The translations under genes were made by a program, and so were the position numbers. This document shows, piece after piece, positions 61,491-64,000 of a stretch of 64,000 nucleotides of DNA; the stretch's first letter is position 1; the number at the start of each line of letters is the position of its first letter. The DNA lies in assembly GCF_014201095.1 (NCBI RefSeq), contig NZ_JACHDN010000001.1, forward strand, positions 3,906,001 through 3,970,000. The letters are read 5' to 3'. Below the pieces are notes generated by a model. That model was not told the DNA's origin and searched no databases. It saw only the letters and a program-made list of their open reading frames with translations. This stretch comes from Cellulomonas hominis (lineage in GTDB: Bacteria; Actinomycetota; Actinomycetes; Actinomycetales; Cellulomonadaceae).

Positions 61491-62650
61491 GCGACCTCTT
61501 CCTCGGTGCTCCGCACCAGGAGCACCACGAGGCGCCGCCCCCGTCGCGTCGCTCGCGCCGGGACGACAAGGAGCACCAGGCGAAGCAGCGCAAGCACCGC
61601 CGGCGCCGCTCCGTGGTCGTGCTGGTGCTCGCGCTCGCCCTCGTGGGCGGCGCGGCCTTCGTCGTGTGGAGCGTCGTCGGCGGCCTGTTCACCGGCGGCT
61701 CCGCGGAGGAGACCGTCCAGGACTACCCCGGTCCCGGCAGCGGCGAGGTCCAGGTGACCGTCGCGTCCGGCGACACCGGCGTGGCCATCGGCCAGACCCT
61801 GCACGACGCGGGCGTCGTCGCCACCGTCAAGGCCTTCACCGACGCGTACGCCGCGAACCCCGGCGCGACCTCGATCCAGCCCGGCACCTACGCGCTGCAG
61901 CTCGAGATGCGCGCCGCCGACGCCGTCAACGCCCTGCTCGACGAGGCCAACCGCGTGTCGTCCCGCGTGACGATCCCGGAGGGCTACACCGCCGCGCAGG
62001 TCTACCAGCGCATCTACGAGGTCACCACCATCCCGGTGGAGGACCTGCAGGCCGCCGCCGCCGACCCGGCCGCGATCGGCCTGCCCGCCGAGGCGAACGG
62101 CAACGTGGAGGGCTGGCTGTTCCCGTCGACGTACGAGGTCGAGCCCGGCACCACCGCCGCGGGCCTGCTCTCGCAGATGGTCGCGCAGACCACCAGCCAG
62201 CTGACGAGCAAGGGCGTGCCGCAGGACCGGTGGGAGGACGTGCTGATCCGCGCCTCGATCATCGAGCGTGAGGCCAAGCACGACGAGGACCGGCCGAAGA
62301 TGGCGCGCGCCATCCAGAACCGGCTCGACATCGCCATGCCGCTGCAGATCGACGCGATCGTCGCCTACGGGCTGGGCAAGTCCGGCACCGAGCTGACCTA
62401 CGCGGACACCAAGGACGCGCAGCCGCCGTACAACCCGTACAACGTGTACAAGCTGCCCGGCCTGCCGCCCACCCCGATCGCGTCGCCCGGCGGCGCGTCG
62501 ATCGACGCCGTGCTCAACCCCGCCGAGGGTGACTGGCTGTTCTGGGTGACGGTCAACCTCGACACCGGCGAGACGAAGTTCGCCTCGACCTTCGACGAGC
62601 ACCAGGAGTACCGCGACGAGCTGAGGGCCTGGCAGGAAGCGAACGGGTGA
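61487..62650 (+). CDS. mltG: Endolytic murein transglycosylase
   Basis: 387 residues. Cytoplasmic basic N-terminus of about 45 residues (RRSRRDDKEHQAKQRKHRRR), one membrane helix (SVVVLVLALALVGGAAFVVW), then a LysM-like subdomain (VASGDTGVAIGQTLHDAGVV) and the YceG catalytic domain. ASIIEREAKHDEDRP holds the catalytic Glu, and LQIDAIVAYGLG and NPYNVYKLPGLPPTPIASPG complete the site. Cuts nascent glycan strands and limits their length. GTG overlaps the ruvX stop; the ATG/GTG of aroE overlaps its own. Confidence 0.95.
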   Translation: MSDLFLGAPHQEHHEAPPPSRRSRRDDKEHQAKQRKHRRRRSVVVLVLALALVGGAAFVVWSVVGGLFTGGSAEETVQDYPGPGSGEVQVTVASGDTGVAIGQTLHDAGVVATVKAFTDAYAANPGATSIQPGTYALQLEMRAADAVNALLDEANRVSSRVTIPEGYTAAQVYQRIYEVTTIPVEDLQAAAADPAAIGLPAEANGNVEGWLFPSTYEVEPGTTAAGLLSQMVAQTTSQLTSKGVPQDRWEDVLIRASIIEREAKHDEDRPKMARAIQNRLDIAMPLQIDAIVAYGLGKSGTELTYADTKDAQPPYNPYNVYKLPGLPPTPIASPGGASIDAVLNPAEGDWLFWVTVNLDTGETKFASTFDEHQEYRDELRAWQEANG

Positions 62651-63537
62651 GCACGCACGACCCCCGCCGGGCCGCCGTGCTCGGCCACCCGGTCGCGCAC
62701 TCGCTCTCGCCCCGGCTGCACCGCGCCGCGTACGCCGCGCTCGGCCTGGACGGCTGGGCGTACGACGCGATCGACACCACCGAGGAGGCCCTGCCGGGCT
62801 TCCTGGCGGCGCTCGACGGCACCTGGGCGGGCCTGAGCCTGACCATGCCGCTGAAGCAGACCGTCATCCCGCTGCTCGACCACGTCGAGCCGCTCGCGGC
62901 GGTCGTCGGCGCGGTGAACACCGTGCTGGTGCAGCCCGGGGGAGCGCGGCCGGTGCTCACCGGGGCGAACACGGACGTGCACGGGCTGGTCGCGGCGCTG
63001 TCCGAGGGCCTCGGTCCGGGCGCCGGCGCGGGAGCGCCGGCCGTGCCCCGGAGCGCCGTGGTGCTGGGCGCCGGCGCCACGGCCGCGTCCACGCTGGCGG
63101 CCCTGGCGGAGCTCGGCTGCACCGCCCCGGTCGTGCACGTGCGGTCCCTGGGCCGCACCGGCGGGCTGGCGCGGGCCGCGCACCGCATGGGCGTCGAGCC
63201 GGTGTTCCGGCCCCTGGACGAGGCGTTGCGCGCGCTCCAGGGTGCCGACGTCGTCGTCTCCACCCTGCCGCCGCGGGCCGCCGACGACCTGGCTGCCGCG
63301 CTGGCCGCCGACGCCGCGGCCCCGCGAGCGGGGGCGGTGCTGCTCGACGTCGCCTACGACCCCCGCCCGACCGCCCTGCACGCCGCGTGGGCCGCCCGCG
63401 GCGGCGTCGCGGTGCCGGGGGAGCGGATGCTCCTGCACCAGGCCGTCGAGCAGGTGCGGCTCATGACGGGCCGGCCCGCGCCGCTCGCCGCGATGGACGC
63501 CGCGCTGGCGGCGGTCCTGGACGAGCCCGCGGCCTGA
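62647..63537 (+). CDS. aroE: Shikimate dehydrogenase
   Basis: 296 residues. Reduces 3-dehydroshikimate with NADPH in aromatic amino acid synthesis. GHPVAHSLSPRLHRAAYAAL holds the substrate serines (19 and 21). Catalytic Lys 70 is in LTMPLKQ and Asp 110 in GANTDVHG. The dinucleotide loop is LGAGATAAST. The NADP-specifying NRT motif is replaced by VRSLGRTGG, so cofactor preference is uncertain. GTG overlaps the mltG stop (GTGA). It ends the alaS operon. Confidence 0.93.
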   Translation: MSTHDPRRAAVLGHPVAHSLSPRLHRAAYAALGLDGWAYDAIDTTEEALPGFLAALDGTWAGLSLTMPLKQTVIPLLDHVEPLAAVVGAVNTVLVQPGGARPVLTGANTDVHGLVAALSEGLGPGAGAGAPAVPRSAVVLGAGATAASTLAALAELGCTAPVVHVRSLGRTGGLARAAHRMGVEPVFRPLDEALRALQGADVVVSTLPPRAADDLAAALAADAAAPRAGAVLLDVAYDPRPTALHAAWAARGGVAVPGERMLLHQAVEQVRLMTGRPAPLAAMDAALAAVLDEPAA

Positions 63538-63595
63538 CGCCGCTCCGGGCGAACCCGCGCCCGCTTCCTCATCTTCGCCCGCCCCTCTGCCGATG

Positions 63596-63639
63596 GTCCC
63601 TACGGGGCAGGTGCACCGACCTGCCCCGGACGGAGGGAC
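63596..63639 (+). promoter_or_regulatory. Nested hairpin covering the pilB ribosome site
   Basis: CGGGGCAGGT (63603-63612) pairs with ACCTGCCCCG (63619-63628), a perfect 10-bp stem with loop GCACCG. Outside it GTCCCT (63596-63601) pairs with AGGGAC (63634-63639), which includes most of the Shine-Dalgarno GGAGGG (63632-63637). It could act as an on/off leader or, in part, as the aroE terminator. Confidence 0.5.
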
Positions 63640-63644
63640 ACGGG

Positions 63645-64000
63645 GTGAAGCAGCTCGGCGAGATCCTGCTGGACGAGGGGCTGGTCACCGAGGCGCAGCT
63701 CATGGCCGCCCTCGACGAGCAGCTCGTGCGGGGGCAGTCGCTCGGCCGCACGCTGGTCGAGATCGGGGTGCTCACCGAGGGCCAGCTCGTCGCCGCGCTC
63801 GCGCGCCAGGTCGGCATGGCGTTCGTCGACCTCGACGAGTACCCGGTGGACCGCGCCGCCGTCTCGATGGTCCCCGCCGCGCTGTGCCGCCGGTACACCG
63901 TGCTGCCCGTCGGGTTCGAGAACGGCTCGCTCGTCCTCGCCACCGCCGACCCGGGCAACGTCGTCGCGGTGGACGACGTGCGCACCGTGTCCGGCATGGC
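63645..64000 (+). CDS. pilB: Type IV pilus assembly ATPase PilB, N-terminal part (runs off the window)
   Basis: 118 residues are visible. VKQLGEILLDEGLVTEAQLMAALDEQ, then GQSLGRTLVEIGVLTEGQLVAALARQVGMAFVDLDEY, and LCRRYTVLPVGFENGSLVLATADPGN are the two helical repeats and the ligand-binding part of a T2SSE_N/MshEN domain, found at the start of PilB/GspE ATPases. In some family members this domain binds c-di-GMP. GTG 63645 has GGAGGG 7 nt upstream, inside the hairpin described separately. The ATPase core lies beyond base 64000, so the PilB call rests on this domain and on context. Confidence 0.8.
   Translation, partial: MKQLGEILLDEGLVTEAQLMAALDEQLVRGQSLGRTLVEIGVLTEGQLVAALARQVGMAFVDLDEYPVDRAAVSMVPAALCRRYTVLPVGFENGSLVLATADPGNVVAVDDVRTVSGM

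Noticed and set aside
63596..63639. c-di-GMP riboswitch in front of pilB
   Set aside because: The hairpin lacks the conserved GEMM core as I know it. It was kept only as an unexplained structure.

Overview
The window is 64 kb of very GC-rich chromosome from an actinobacterium. Gene content and order point to the Micrococcales, most plausibly Cellulomonas or a close relative; that genus call is an inference from layout (SsgA-like protein, HGxxPAAW protein, rpsD beside alaS, pilB after aroE), not from a marker-gene comparison. Nearly all of it is conserved core chromosome. I see no prophage, insertion sequence, integrase, CRISPR array or recognisable defence island, and base composition looks even throughout.

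Region 1 (1-5.8 kb) is the end of a tryptophan operon: a Trp-associated membrane protein (partial), an HGxxPAAW protein, DUF4190 and DUF2752 membrane proteins, trpC, trpB, trpA, then lgt. Region 2 (5.9-15.1 kb) is nitrogen and carbon metabolism: glutamate synthase gltB-gltD, a second full-length gltD paralogue with its own promoter, and pyk. Region 3 (15.1-22.5 kb) is a mixed segment: an SRPBCC-like protein, a DinB-like protein, a kinase-fold protein without a P-loop, an alpha/beta hydrolase, an unknown two-domain protein with a 47-residue partner, three tRNA genes on the minus strand (Gly-Cys-Val), pabB-pabC and an ssgA-like gene.

Region 4 (22.7-33.4 kb) starts with a fourth tRNA (Val-CAC). 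It then follows the order known from Mycobacterium: thrS, an HIT phosphorylase, pgsA, an acyltransferase (patA), pimA (phosphatidylinositol mannoside synthesis), an unknown membrane protein, pdxS, Nudix, an aminotransferase, pdxT and yebC. Region 5 (33.6-42.6 kb) is ruvC, ruvA-ruvB, yajC-secD-secF-apt and rel. Region 6 (42.6-52.3 kb) has a minus-strand cyclophilin-DUF349 pair and an AbiEi-like protein, then a metallo-beta-lactamase-fold protein, hisS, TspO, an SOS-controlled radical SAM protein, aspS and a GNAT. Region 7 (52.3-64 kb) has an MMPL transporter divergent from rarA, then rpsD, DUF948, DUF6167, alaS, ruvX, mltG, aroE and the start of pilB.

The most interesting signals are regulatory. 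(i) A perfect 16-bp LexA palindrome overlaps the -10 of the radical SAM gene, and a second, weaker one lies before ruvAB. (ii) Three DosR/DevR-like inverted repeats lie before gltD2, pyk and the SRPBCC gene, each centred about 43 bp upstream of the start codon. (iii) Many genes have a TAnnnT hexamer 6-8 nt before the start codon, the layout of leaderless transcripts. (iv) A five-copy, roughly 20-bp-spaced repeat forms a perfect 13-bp hairpin between GNAT and MMPL. (v) A nested hairpin covers the Shine-Dalgarno sequence of pilB. ruvX may start at CTG. Starts given here were moved from the longest possible reading frame wherever a ribosome binding site or leaderless promoter decided the case.
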